A DNA stretch of 64,000 nucleotides from Streptomyces pseudovenezuelae (GCF_029892565.1 NZ_JARXVH010000006.1:186001-250000), one strand, 5' to 3'; counted from the stretch's first letter, positions 30,296-38,741 are shown. The notes: generated by a model not told the origin, from the sequence alone. Program-made: numbers and translations.

Positions 30296-31192
30296 ATGGA
30301 TATCAGGCAGCTGGCGGCGTTCCACAAAGTGGCCACGCTGCTGAGCTTCTCGAAGGCGGCCACCGAGCTGAAGTACGCACAATCCAGCGTCACCAGCCAG
30401 ATCAAAGGGCTGGAGATGTCGCTCGGCGTGGACCTCTTCGACCGCCTCGGCGGCCGCATACAACTGACCGAGGCGGGCCAGCGGCTCCTGCCCTACGCCG
30501 AGCAGATGCTCGCCCTGGCCGGCGAGGCGCGCGGCGCCACCGTCGGCACCGGCGACCCCGCCGGCGTGCTCACCGTCGGCTCGATGGAGTCCATCACCTC
30601 CTATCGCATGCCGCCCCTGCTGGAGTTCTTCCACCACCGCTATCCGGCCCTGCACATCGTGCTGCGGCCCAGCCTGTGCGCCGAGACCTGTCACGCGCTG
30701 CGCCAGGGCATGTTCGACATGGGCTTCCTCATGGAGGCCGAGACGAGCCATCCCGGCGTGCAGACCGAGGTCCTCGGCTCCGAACCGCTCAGCGTCGTCG
30801 CCGCCCCCGACCACCCGCTCACCCGGCTGCCCAAGGTGACCACGGAGGAGCTGCGCCGCACCCAGGTCATCTCCGCCGAGGCCGGCTGCGCCTACCGCGA
30901 GCTGTTCGAGGCCGAGTTGAACGACGGCACCGGAGAGGCGCTGCCGTTCCTGGAGTTCGGCACCAGCGAGTCCATCAAGCGCGGGGTGGCCGCGGGCCTG
31001 GGCATCAGCCTGCTGCCCACCGCCACCGTCCAGGACGCCCTGGACGCGGGCCTGCTGGTCAAACTCGACTGGGAGATCCCCTTCGAGGTCTTCACCCAGC
31101 TCGCCTGGCGGCGCGGCAAGAACCTCACCCGCGAGATGCGGGTCTTCGTCGACCAGACGATCCGGTTCCTCGCCGAGGAGTACGGGCGATAG
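30296..31192 (+). CDS. LysR-family transcriptional regulator
   Basis: A 298-aa protein with the LysR winged helix at residues 1-60 (IRQLAAFHKVATLLSFSKAA and SQIKGLEMSLGVDLFDR), then the two-lobed effector-binding domain starting near GVLTVGSMESITSYRMP. The ATG is preceded by AAAGGGAG. It is convergent with the LLM oxidoreductase gene. LysR regulators usually sense a small pathway metabolite; divergent or nearby targets could be the small-enzyme cluster starting at 32527. Confidence 0.92.
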   Translation: MDIRQLAAFHKVATLLSFSKAATELKYAQSSVTSQIKGLEMSLGVDLFDRLGGRIQLTEAGQRLLPYAEQMLALAGEARGATVGTGDPAGVLTVGSMESITSYRMPPLLEFFHHRYPALHIVLRPSLCAETCHALRQGMFDMGFLMEAETSHPGVQTEVLGSEPLSVVAAPDHPLTRLPKVTTEELRRTQVISAEAGCAYRELFEAELNDGTGEALPFLEFGTSESIKRGVAAGLGISLLPTATVQDALDAGLLVKLDWEIPFEVFTQLAWRRGKNLTREMRVFVDQTIRFLAEEYGR

Positions 31193-31202
31193 GGGCACGG
31201 TC

Positions 31203-31252
31203 GGCGGGGGAGCGGCCGGCGGCGGCGTCGCCGCAGCGCTCATCTCCCCGCC
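31203..31252. terminator. Possible bidirectional terminator between convergent genes
   Basis: GGCGGGGGAG at 31203-31212 can pair with CTCCCCGCC at 31244-31252, with a nested GCGGCG/CGCCGC hairpin between them. It sits between the LysR stop and the stop of the convergent LLM gene. No T-tract is seen. Confidence 0.35.
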
Positions 31253-32133
31253 ACGGGCCCCAGATCGCGCAGGGTGCTGTGCAGCATCCGGATGTGGTCG
31301 TCGGCGGTGGCCAGGCCCAGGCCCATCGTGCTCACGCACAGGTGGGTGGCCCCCAGGTCGCGCCAACCCGCCACGAAGTCCGGCCACTTGGGCTCCGGCA
31401 CCTCGGCCAGCACCAGCCGGGCCTCGAAGCTGAGCTCGGCCGGATCGCGCCCGGCGGCCAGGGCGTAGGAGCGCACCCGGCCCACCATGGCCCGGGCCGT
31501 CTCGTCCGGCGGGCGCTGCGGCAGCCAGCCGTCGCCGATCTCGCCGGCCCGGCGCAGCACCGGCTCGGCGTTCCCGCCGAACCACACCGGAATCGTGCCG
31601 CGCACCGGCCGGGGCAGGATCCCGGCGTTGTCCACCCGGTCCCAGCGCCCGCGGAAGGTGACGGTGGGCTCCGCCCACAGCGCCCGCATCAGCTCGACCT
31701 GCTCGGCACTGCGGGCGCCCCGGTGCGCGAACGGCATGCCCAGGGCGTCGTACTCGACCTTGTTCCAGCCGATGCCGACACCGAGCCGTAGCCGGCCGCC
31801 GCTGAGGACGTCGACCTCGGCGGCCTGCTTGGCCACCAGCGCGGTCTGCCGCTGCGGCAGCACCAGGACGCCGGTGGCGAGTTCGAGAGTGGTGGTGATC
31901 CCGGCCAGATAGCCGAACAGCACGAACACCTCGTGGAAGAGGTCCTCGTGGGTGTAGCCGTACCACCCCGGCCGGGTATCGGTGCCGGCCCCCAGCACAT
32001 GGTCGAAGGCGACCACGTGCCGGAAGCCGATCTCCTCCACGGCCTCGGCCCAGGCGCGCACCGCGCCGGGGTCCGCGCCGATCTCCAGATGCGGGAACAC
32101 CGCACCCATACGCATGCTCTTGGGATTCTCCAT
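31240..32133 (-). CDS. LLM-class (probably F420-dependent) oxidoreductase
   Basis: A 297-aa luciferase-like TIM-barrel protein. The N-terminus MRMGAVFPHLEIGADPGAV, the GLRLGVGIGWN-type segment (here RLRLGVGIGWNKVEYDALG) and VWFGGNAEPVLRRAGEIGDGWLP match the F420-dependent LLM subfamily found in actinomycetes. Such enzymes transfer hydride between F420 and a substrate. The start lies 7 bases after the stop of a 26-codon ORF on the same strand, so the two are probably co-translated. It is the only minus-strand unit in this part of the cluster. Confidence 0.85.
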   Translation of the reverse strand: MENPKSMRMGAVFPHLEIGADPGAVRAWAEAVEEIGFRHVVAFDHVLGAGTDTRPGWYGYTHEDLFHEVFVLFGYLAGITTTLELATGVLVLPQRQTALVAKQAAEVDVLSGGRLRLGVGIGWNKVEYDALGMPFAHRGARSAEQVELMRALWAEPTVTFRGRWDRVDNAGILPRPVRGTIPVWFGGNAEPVLRRAGEIGDGWLPQRPPDETARAMVGRVRSYALAAGRDPAELSFEARLVLAEVPEPKWPDFVAGWRDLGATHLCVSTMGLGLATADDHIRMLHSTLRDLGPVAGR

Positions 32134-32140
32134 CGCCGCG

Positions 32141-32221
32141 TTATCCGATACCGACCAGACCCCAGCCGTCGTCCTCGCCGGACGTCGTCCACCTGTAGTA
32201 CCCGCCGGTGACGTTCACCAT
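32141..32221 (-). CDS. Small ORF (26 aa), candidate RiPP precursor or leader peptide
   Basis: The ORF encodes 26 residues, rich in Gly (7) and aromatic residues (2 Tyr, 2 Trp), including GGYYRW and GEDDGWGLVGIG. The ATG is preceded by GAGAGGAGG at 5-7 bases, one of the best ribosome-binding sites in the window, and the TAA lies 7 bases ahead of the LLM gene. No similar known peptide is recognised. It may be a ribosomally synthesised precursor modified by the LLM enzyme, or a short leader ORF controlling it. The strong start signal argues that it is really translated. Confidence 0.6.
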   Translation of the reverse strand: MVNVTGGYYRWTTSGEDDGWGLVGIG

Positions 32222-32526
32222 GGGGACCTCCTCTCGGGTCGCTGCAGAAGCGATCCCACCCTCCCGACCAGGTGCGTCGCTCCGTGGCCGGACCCGCGGG
32301 CGGCCGGCGGATTCAGTCAGACACCGCATGACACTGCGTCAAGTGAGAAGCCAGATCACGGGGCCGGAGCGCCCTTGTGACGCAGTACGGACCACGGCCG
32401 CATGACCGCGTTCCACCCCCGCCCGCCGTGGCTACGTTGCCAGGAAACCGGACCCGCAGGGCGTCTCGCCCTGATCTCGGCACGCACCGGCGGCACGAGC
32501 GGCACGAGAGGAAAGAGGAACACGGC
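32222..32526. promoter_or_regulatory. Divergent intergenic region with paired ACTGCGTCA sites
   Basis: This 305-base gap separates the minus-strand small ORF/LLM unit from the plus-strand SDR operon and holds no convincing gene. ACTGCGTCA at 32333-32341 and its exact complement TGACGCAGT at 32378-32386 form an inverted pair 36 bases apart. A one-mismatch copy, TGACGTAGT, lies at 33328-33336 ahead of the SnoaL-like gene. These look like operator half-sites for a common regulator; a nearby LysR or LuxR protein could be the binder, which is inference. Confidence 0.45.
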
Positions 32527-33306
32527 ATGAAGCTGGATCTCGAGGGCAAGACCGCGCTGATCACCGGAGCCAGCCGGGGGATCGGCCTGGAGATCGCCAG
32601 GAGCCTGGTCGCCGAGGGCGCCCAGGTGGTCGGCGGAGCCCGCAACGTCAGCGAGGAGCTGCGGGCGGTGACGCCGTACGTCCACTCCGTGGACCTGGCG
32701 ACCGAGGGCGGGCCCGCGGAACTGGTCGACCTCGCCCTGTCCGACCTGGGCGGCATCGACATCCTGGTGAACAACCTGGGCTTCCCGTACACCCGGCCGC
32801 AGGGCTTCCTGTCCGTCGACGACAAGGGCTGGGAGGAGGCGCTGAACCTGAACCTGATGACCGCGGTCCGCACCACCAGGGCCGCGCTGCCCAGCATCAT
32901 CGAGCGCCAGGGCTCGATCGTGAGCCTGGGCTCCACCAACGCCCACACACCGGTCGGCGTGGTGGTCGACTACTCCGCGGCCAAGGCGGCGCTGCTGAAC
33001 CTCGGCAAGGCGCTCGCGGAGGAGTTCGGACCGCGCGGCGTGCGCGTCAACACGGTCGCGGCGGGCCCGGTGATGACCGACGCCTGGACCGGTCCCGGCG
33101 GCATCGCCGACACCATGGCCGAGCAGTCCGGGCTCCCCAAGGACGAGGTGCTGGGACAGGTGCCGGACATGCTCGGCAGCTCGACCGGACAGAACACGAC
33201 GGCGCAGGAGATCGCCGCGGTCGTGACCTTCCTCGTGTCGCGCAAGGCCCCCAACGCCAACGGCGCCGAGTGGATCGTCGACGGCGGGTTCCTGAAGAGC
33301 ATCTGA
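32527..33306 (+). CDS. Short-chain dehydrogenase/reductase (classical SDR)
   Basis: A 259-aa oxidoreductase with TGASRGIG cofactor motif (residues 14-21), NNLG near residue 83, and the catalytic Ser...Tyr149-x3-Lys153 in VDYSAAKAAL. The C-terminus ANGAEWIVDGG is typical. It reduces or oxidises an alcohol/ketone with NAD(P). AGAGGA lies ahead of the ATG. It opens the run of small enzymes and is separated from the next gene by 145 bases that contain a TGACGTAGT site. Confidence 0.92.
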   Translation: MKLDLEGKTALITGASRGIGLEIARSLVAEGAQVVGGARNVSEELRAVTPYVHSVDLATEGGPAELVDLALSDLGGIDILVNNLGFPYTRPQGFLSVDDKGWEEALNLNLMTAVRTTRAALPSIIERQGSIVSLGSTNAHTPVGVVVDYSAAKAALLNLGKALAEEFGPRGVRVNTVAAGPVMTDAWTGPGGIADTMAEQSGLPKDEVLGQVPDMLGSSTGQNTTAQEIAAVVTFLVSRKAPNANGAEWIVDGGFLKSI

Positions 33307-33451
33307 ACCACCGCCCGGTCCGTGAACTGACGTAGTGCCTGATCGGACCTCGCACAGTCGGGCGAGCGCCCCCGCGCCTCCGACAACCCCGCTGAGGTGC
33401 GTCGTTAGCGTCGTGACGGACATACCCCGCACTACCCGACGGAGTTGCCCC

Positions 33452-33937
33452 ATGAGTTCCGCGGAAGACCGTCTCGACGTGATCGAGACCTGCACCAGGA
33501 TGCTGTGGTACGTCGATCTGCGGCGCTGGGACGCCCTGCCGGCCGTCCTCGCCGAGAAGGTGACGCTGGACTACACCAGCCTCAACGGCGGCACCCCCGT
33601 CACGCTCCCCGCGGACCGGATCATCGCCGACTGGGCGGCCGGGCTCGGGCACCTCCGGGCCACCCAGCACCTGATCGGCAACCAGATCGCCGAGGTCGAC
33701 GGCGACACCGCGGTGCTGACGGCGCACTTCCAGGCCACCCATCTGCTGCCCAACCCCTACGGCGCCCCCACCTGGACGCTGGGCGGCCGTTACCGCTTCG
33801 ACCTGACCCGCGCCACGGCCGGCTGGCGGATCGCCGGCGTGGTGATGACGACCCTGTGGGCGGACGGCAACCAGCAGATCATGACCTCCTCGGACGGCAC
33901 CGACAGCTCCGGGGACAGCCACAAGGAGACGACATGA
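33452..33937 (+). CDS. SnoaL-like / NTF2-fold protein 1
   Basis: A 161-aa protein with the cone-shaped NTF2 fold pattern: an N-terminal helical segment (RLDVIETCTRMLWYVDLRRWDAL), a DYTSLNGG strand and a C-terminal sheet ending GRYRFDLTRATAGWRIAGVV. It resembles actinomycete SnoaL-like proteins that act as cyclases, hydroxylases or dehydratases on small aromatic or polyketide substrates. The preceding motif is GGAGTTG. It overlaps the next SnoaL-like gene by four bases, suggesting a pair acting together. Confidence 0.82.
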   Translation: MSSAEDRLDVIETCTRMLWYVDLRRWDALPAVLAEKVTLDYTSLNGGTPVTLPADRIIADWAAGLGHLRATQHLIGNQIAEVDGDTAVLTAHFQATHLLPNPYGAPTWTLGGRYRFDLTRATAGWRIAGVVMTTLWADGNQQIMTSSDGTDSSGDSHKETT

Positions 33938-34389
33938 GCGAGCACAGCGAGCTCACCGAGCAGACCCGGGACGTGGCCAAGCAGTGGTTCACCGCCCTCA
34001 CCGGCGGCGATTTCCCCACCGCGCTCGGGGTCCTCGCCGACGACGTGGAGTGGATCAACTACCGCGTGGTGCCCGGCTACAACGACGACATGAAGTGGAT
34101 CGGCACCTTCCACACCCGCGACGACGTCGCCGCCAGCGTGGGCGTCTTCGCCGGCCAGTGCGACGTGATCTCCGAGGAGTTGCTCGACCTCGCCGTCGAC
34201 GGCGACAAGGCCGCCGGCGTCATCTACGAGGTCTCGCGGGTCAAGGAGACCGGCCAGGTCTTCGAGATCACCTTCACCCACTGGCTCACCGTCCGCGACG
34301 GCCGGATCGTCCGCTGGGAGTCGCACACCGACCCCTCGACGATCATCCGCGCCCTGCGCGGCGACGCCCCCGAGGACGACGGCTCATGA
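33934..34389 (+). CDS. SnoaL-like / NTF2-fold protein 2
   Basis: A 151-aa NTF2-fold protein (VAKQWFTALTGGDFPTALGVLADDVEW at the start; THWLTVRDGRIVRWESH near the end, the usual final strands of this family). It differs clearly from the preceding SnoaL-like protein, so the pair is not a recent duplication. Start and stop overlap both neighbours. A function as isomerase, dehydratase or cyclase is plausible; no catalytic residues can be assigned with confidence. Confidence 0.82.
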   Translation: MSEHSELTEQTRDVAKQWFTALTGGDFPTALGVLADDVEWINYRVVPGYNDDMKWIGTFHTRDDVAASVGVFAGQCDVISEELLDLAVDGDKAAGVIYEVSRVKETGQVFEITFTHWLTVRDGRIVRWESHTDPSTIIRALRGDAPEDDGS

Positions 34390-35420
34390 GCACCGAACTG
34401 ATCGCCGCCGTACGCGATCGCCGGACCGAGGAGGTACGGCGGCTCCTCGCGGCCGGCGCCGACCCGTCCACCCGGGACAGCGCCTCCGGGCTCACGGTGC
34501 TGATGATCGCCGCCGGCCAGGCAGACCCCGTCACCACCGGTGTGCTGATCGACGCCGGCGCCGACGTGCACACCACCGACACCCGGGCCGGCGCCACCGC
34601 GCTGCACAAGGCCTGCCAGGGCGGCGACCTCAAGGTGGCCCAACTGCTCGTCGAGGCAGGGGCGTTCGTGGACGCCGTGTCCCCGACGACCGGGCACACC
34701 GCGCTGATGGACGCCCTCTGGTACAAGTACCCCGACCTCGTCGAGTACCTGCTGGAGCGCGGCGCCGGACTCAAGCTCCACACGCACTACGGCTTCTCCA
34801 TGGAGGAGCACTTCGCGTACGAGCTGAACGTCAACACCTTTGGCAAGGACAAGCTCCTGCGCGCCGAGCAACTGCTCAAGGAGCGCCGCGAGCACGACGC
34901 ATCGGCCGTCGAGGCACAGCCCCTGATGGCCGCCGTCGCCGCCGGGGACACCGACAAGGCGCGCGAACTGATCGCCGCCGGCGCCGAGGTGGACGCCCGC
35001 GCCCCCATGCTCAACGGCTTCAACGACGCCCACACCCCGCTGCTCGTCGCCTCCCGCGACGGTCACGCCGAGATCGTCCGGCTGCTGCTGGCCGCGGGCG
35101 CCGACATCAACGCCGTCGAGCCCTGCTTCGGCGCCGTACCGCTGCACAAGGCCGTCTACAACGGCCACGCCGGCATCACCGCCGACCTGGTCGCCCACGA
35201 CGGTATCGATCTCAACTTCCAAGGCGCGACGAACGGTTACAGCCCCCTGCACGACGCCCTGTGGCACGGCTACGCCGACTGCGTGGCCGCGCTCCTCGAC
35301 GCCGGCGCCCGGCTCGACCTGGTCGGCCACGACGGCAAGACCCCGCTCGACCTGGCCGTCGAGGTCTTCGGCGAGGAAGACCCCACCACCCGGCGGATCG
35401 CGGCACTCGCCGCGGCCTGA
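34386..35420 (+). CDS. Ankyrin-repeat protein
   Basis: A 344-aa protein made almost entirely of ankyrin repeats, about seven to eight units seen by recurring GADPSTRD, GLTVLMIAAGQ, GATALHKACQGGDLKVAQLLVEAGA, GHTALMDAL and TPLLVASRDGHAEIVRLLLAAGADIN (landmarks, the last around residues 217-242). No signal peptide or other domain is visible. It is co-translated with the SnoaL-like gene. Ankyrin proteins are protein-binding scaffolds; an enzyme-assembly or regulatory role within this cluster is inferred. Confidence 0.88.
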   Translation: MSTELIAAVRDRRTEEVRRLLAAGADPSTRDSASGLTVLMIAAGQADPVTTGVLIDAGADVHTTDTRAGATALHKACQGGDLKVAQLLVEAGAFVDAVSPTTGHTALMDALWYKYPDLVEYLLERGAGLKLHTHYGFSMEEHFAYELNVNTFGKDKLLRAEQLLKERREHDASAVEAQPLMAAVAAGDTDKARELIAAGAEVDARAPMLNGFNDAHTPLLVASRDGHAEIVRLLLAAGADINAVEPCFGAVPLHKAVYNGHAGITADLVAHDGIDLNFQGATNGYSPLHDALWHGYADCVAALLDAGARLDLVGHDGKTPLDLAVEVFGEEDPTTRRIAALAAA

Positions 35421-35446
35421 CCGCCACATCCCCCTAAGGAACCGCC

Positions 35447-35755
35447 ATGTTGTTCTACGTCCAGATGCGCTGGAAGCACGAGGGACGGATCACCCTGGAC
35501 GAACTGTGGGAGGTCGAGCGCGAAGAGGCCGAACACGCCCAGGAAACCCTCGACTCCGGGTTCGCCGTCGGCCTGTGGAAGGTCGCCGCCAAGAAGATGG
35601 TGATCGGGATCATCGACGCCCCGAACGCCGAGGAACTCGACCGGACCGCGCTCGGCAGGCTGCCGATGCGCGAGTACCTGGAGTTCGAGGAGGTCTGGCC
35701 GCTGCGCGACTACCTCGGCTTCGCCGAAGACGTCAAGAAGGCCTACAAGGTCTGA
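35447..35755 (+). CDS. Muconolactone isomerase-like small protein
   Basis: A 102-aa ferredoxin-like alpha/beta barrel that begins MLFYVQMRWKHEG and ends with EVWPLRDYLGFAEDVKKAYKV, matching the pattern of muconolactone delta-isomerase family proteins, which have about 95-105 residues and form decamers. In catabolism MmlI shifts the double bond of muconolactone. No other beta-ketoadipate gene is nearby, so a different lactone or enol substrate is likely. The ribosome-binding site is AAGGA ahead of ATG. Confidence 0.78.
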   Translation: MLFYVQMRWKHEGRITLDELWEVEREEAEHAQETLDSGFAVGLWKVAAKKMVIGIIDAPNAEELDRTALGRLPMREYLEFEEVWPLRDYLGFAEDVKKAYKV

Positions 35756-35780
35756 CCACCGCGCCCCTCAGGAGACCGCC

Positions 35781-36473
35781 ATGATCCACCAGTTGATCTT
35801 CGCGCACCCCAAACCCGGCATGACCGAGCAGGAGTTCCAGGACTACTGGGTCGACGTCCACGCCGTGCAGTACGCCAGCAAGATCCCCCAGATCAAGAAG
35901 TACGCGGTCGACACCCGCATCCCCTTCGGCCCCGAGCCCGAGGACCCGCTGTGGAGCGGCATCGCGGAGATCTGGCTGGAGAACGACGAGGACCAGCTGG
36001 CCTCCCTGCAGACCCCGGAGTTCCTCGACGGAGCCCGCCTGGACGAACCGAAGTGGGCCGCCTTCTGGCGCACCGTCGTGCTCGACACCGACGCCCACGT
36101 CCTGCGCGCCGGCGACCACCCGGCACCCGAGGAGGGCGTGAAGCTGGTCCTCCTGGTCAAGCGCGCCGAGGGCGCCACCGTCGAGGAGTTCCGCCGCACC
36201 AGCCTCGGCGAACAGGCCGAACTGACGCTCCAGGTACCCGGCCTGCGCCGCTACCTGCAGTGCTTCATGCGGGACGGCGCCTACGCGATAGGCGAGGCCG
36301 TCCTGGACGCGGCGTACCTGCTGTCCTTCGACAGCCTCGCCGCGCTGGAGGAGGCCACCTCCTCCGCCGAGTACATCAAGGCGCAGTCCAACCTCGTCAC
36401 CTTCGTCCAGCCCCGCTACCTCCATCAGATGGCGGTCCAAGAGCACTGGATCGTCGGCTCGGAGAACAGCTGA
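35781..36473 (+). CDS. EthD-domain protein (tandem dimeric alpha/beta barrel)
   Basis: A 230-aa protein with two EthD-like halves: the first has FAHPKPGMTEQEFQDYWVDVHAVQYASKIPQIKKY and the second KLVLLVKRAEGATVEEFRRTSLGEQAEL, both landmarks of the family. EthD-type barrels include decarboxylases, cyclases and mono-oxygenases of aromatic polyketides. AGGAG precedes the ATG. It lies between two other small-barrel genes in a tight operon. Confidence 0.82.
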   Translation: MIHQLIFAHPKPGMTEQEFQDYWVDVHAVQYASKIPQIKKYAVDTRIPFGPEPEDPLWSGIAEIWLENDEDQLASLQTPEFLDGARLDEPKWAAFWRTVVLDTDAHVLRAGDHPAPEEGVKLVLLVKRAEGATVEEFRRTSLGEQAELTLQVPGLRRYLQCFMRDGAYAIGEAVLDAAYLLSFDSLAALEEATSSAEYIKAQSNLVTFVQPRYLHQMAVQEHWIVGSENS

Positions 36474-36493
36474 ACCCCCGGAGGGACACGGCC

Positions 36494-36895
36494 ATGCAGA
36501 TCGTCAAGAGGCACACCCTGCCCACCGTCCAGATCAACGGCGAGGTGGCCGCCTACATCTTCAACGCGAGCAAGTACCCGGACGCCACCGTCTCCGCGTT
36601 CATCGTCGACGTCGCGGCCGCGGCCGGCCCGCCGCGCCATCTCCACCCCTACGAGGAGATCTTCATCATCGTCGAGGGGACCGTGCGGCTTGAGTCGGAC
36701 GGCAAGGAGATCGACGCGACCCCGGACGACATATGCGTCGTCCCGGCGGGCGTACCCCACAAGTTCACCAACCTCGGCCCGGGCCGGGCCCGCATGGTCA
36801 ACATCCACGCGGCCCAGGACGTCGTCACCGAGTTCGTACCCGACGAGGCGGCGAACTCCTCGTACGCGTACAACCGCCCGGTCGACCAGCACTGA
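36494..36895 (+). CDS. Cupin-domain protein
   Basis: A 133-aa single-domain cupin with the metal-binding motif HLHPYEEIFIIVEG (two His and one Glu) and the second motif VVPAGVPHKF with the fourth ligand His. Single-domain cupins act as dioxygenases, isomerases or ligand sensors. It is preceded by CGGAGGG and follows the EthD gene by 20 bases. Confidence 0.88.
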   Translation: MQIVKRHTLPTVQINGEVAAYIFNASKYPDATVSAFIVDVAAAAGPPRHLHPYEEIFIIVEGTVRLESDGKEIDATPDDICVVPAGVPHKFTNLGPGRARMVNIHAAQDVVTEFVPDEAANSSYAYNRPVDQH

Positions 36896-36940
36896 TCAAC
36901 GTAACTGCGAACCACACCGCGACACACGAGGACAGCACAC

Positions 36941-37726
36941 ATGAGCACTGGATTCCAGGAGACGTCGACGCTGCGCGGCACCACGGTCGTCGTCATCGGC
37001 GGCAGCAGCGGCATGGGGATGGGGGTGGCACGGTCGGCCGCCGCACAGGGCGCCGACGTCGTCATCGCCTCCCGTGACGCGGCCCGGCTGGAGGTCACCC
37101 GCGACCGGATCACCGGCGAACTCGCCGCGGCCGGCGTCACCGCGCCCGGCTCCGTCACGGCGCAGCCGTGCGACCTGGCGGACGAGGACTCCGTACGCGG
37201 GCTCTTCGACCGGGTCGGCCGGCTCGACCACCTGGTGATCACGGCGTCCCCCGGTTCCGCCGGGGGCGCCTTCCTCGACACCCCGGCGGCGCAGGCCCGC
37301 GGGCTCGCCGACGGGAAGCTGTGGGGTTCGTGGACGGCGGCCCGCGAGGCCGCGCTGCGGATGAAACGCGACACCTCCGCCGGCTCCATCCTGTTCGGCA
37401 CCGGCGGCCTGGCGGTCAAGCCCGCGCCGGGACGCGCCGCCGTCACCGTCGCGTTCGCGGCCGTGGAGGCGCTGGCCCGGGCGCTGGCGGTCGAGCTGGC
37501 GCCGCTGCGGGTCAACGCCATCCGGCCGGGCCTGACCGACAGCGACATGTGGTCGTCGGTGCCCCAGGCCCAACGGGAGCAGATCTTCGGGGAGTTCGCC
37601 CGGACCGCCCCCGTGCGGCGGGTCGGCAGCCCCGAGGACTTCGGGACCGCCGCCACCTATCTGATGACCGCCACCTTCGTCACCGGAGTCGTCCTCGACG
37701 TGGACGGAGGCGCGGCCTACGTCTGA
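36941..37726 (+). CDS. SDR-fold protein lacking the Tyr/Lys catalytic pair
   Basis: The 261-aa protein has a good cofactor loop (GGSSGMGMGVARSAA, residues about 19-33) and the SDR C-terminal strand NAIRPGLTDSDMW. Where the Tyr-x3-Lys motif should be, aligned on the following ARALAVELAPLRVN segment, it reads VTVAF, so both residues are absent. It may bind NAD(P) without classical catalysis, use another base or be a structural partner. It ends 60 bases before an NADP-binding oxidoreductase gene. Confidence 0.82.
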   Translation: MSTGFQETSTLRGTTVVVIGGSSGMGMGVARSAAAQGADVVIASRDAARLEVTRDRITGELAAAGVTAPGSVTAQPCDLADEDSVRGLFDRVGRLDHLVITASPGSAGGAFLDTPAAQARGLADGKLWGSWTAAREAALRMKRDTSAGSILFGTGGLAVKPAPGRAAVTVAFAAVEALARALAVELAPLRVNAIRPGLTDSDMWSSVPQAQREQIFGEFARTAPVRRVGSPEDFGTAATYLMTATFVTGVVLDVDGGAAYV

Positions 37727-37786
37727 GGCCGCCGAGCACGACCGCAACCGGGGGACCAGCGCACGACCGAGGAGAGGGACACGCAC

Positions 37787-38413
37787 GTGAGGATCGGGAT
37801 TGTGGGCAGCGGCGAGATCGGCGCCACCGTGGCCGGGTTGTTCGTCCGCGCGGGGCACGAGGTCGCCGTCTCCAACACACGCGGCCCCGCGTCGCTCGCC
37901 GCACTCGTCTCCGAGCTGGGCCCCCGGGCCCGCGCGGCCACCGTCGAGGACGCCGTCGCCTTCGGCGACCCGGTGGTGGTGCTGGCCATCCCGTTCAACG
38001 GGTACCGCACCCTGCCGGCCGACCTCCTGACCGGCAAGGTCCTCGTCGACACCACCAACTACGTACCGGGCCGCGACGGAGCCGACGAGGCACTGCAGTC
38101 CGGGGCGCTCACCTCGTCCGAGCGGATCGCCGAACACGCCAAGAGCGCGCGGGTGGTGAAGGCCGTCAACACCCTCAACTACACCTACCTGCTCGACCGC
38201 GGGCGGCCCGGCGCGGCCCGGAAGGACAGGACCGCGCTGTTCGTCGCCGGGGACGACCGGGAGGCGGTCCGGATCGTCGCCGGCCTCATCGACGAGATCG
38301 GCTTCGCGCCCGTGGAGACCGGGTCGCTCGCCGAAGGAGGCCGTCGCCAGCAGATGGACAGTCCCGTCTTCAACCGGCCGCTGAAGTACGGGCAGTTGCG
38401 GCTCGCCGACTGA
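37787..38413 (+). CDS. NADP-binding F420-reductase-like oxidoreductase
   Basis: A 208-aa protein with an N-terminal Rossmann motif GIVGSGEIGATVAGLF (residues 4-19), VSNTRGP for NADP phosphate recognition and VKAVNTLNY near the middle, the pattern of NADPH-dependent F420 reductases and related proteins of the pyrroline-5-carboxylate reductase superfamily. The GTG start follows GAGGAGAGGG. It may recycle F420 for the LLM enzyme at 31240, or reduce a pathway intermediate directly. Confidence 0.85.
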   Translation: MRIGIVGSGEIGATVAGLFVRAGHEVAVSNTRGPASLAALVSELGPRARAATVEDAVAFGDPVVVLAIPFNGYRTLPADLLTGKVLVDTTNYVPGRDGADEALQSGALTSSERIAEHAKSARVVKAVNTLNYTYLLDRGRPGAARKDRTALFVAGDDREAVRIVAGLIDEIGFAPVETGSLAEGGRRQQMDSPVFNRPLKYGQLRLAD

Positions 38414-38444
38414 ACACGACCCCACCCAGCGGAGAGGCACCGAG

Positions 38445-38741
38445 ATGACCGTCGTGGAGACCATCAGGTTCAAGCTGCGCGAAGGCGTCGACGACGCCGA
38501 GTTCCAGCAGATCAACCGCACGATGGAGAAGGAGTACATGCAACCGCGCCCCGGCTTCCTCAGCCGGCGCACCGCGTTGAGCGGCGAGGGAGAGTATCTC
38601 GTCGTCGTGGAGTGGCGCTCCCCCGAGGAGGCCGAGGCCACCATCGGCGTCTTCTTCGCCGCCCCCGAGACCCAGGATTTCCTGGCCGCCGTCGATGTCC
38701 GGACGGTCCAGCCGGGACGCTACGCCCTCGTCGAGTCCTAG
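38445..38741 (+). CDS. Antibiotic biosynthesis monooxygenase (ABM) domain protein
   Basis: A 98-aa dimeric alpha/beta-barrel protein: VVETIRFKLREGVDDAEF begins the barrel and EYLVVVEWRSPEEAEA is the typical second half. ABM proteins include cofactor-free quinone-forming oxygenases and heme-degrading enzymes; no diagnostic residues for either are assigned. GGAGAGG precedes the ATG. It forms the third small-barrel gene in this region. Confidence 0.82.
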   Translation: MTVVETIRFKLREGVDDAEFQQINRTMEKEYMQPRPGFLSRRTALSGEGEYLVVVEWRSPEEAEATIGVFFAAPETQDFLAAVDVRTVQPGRYALVES

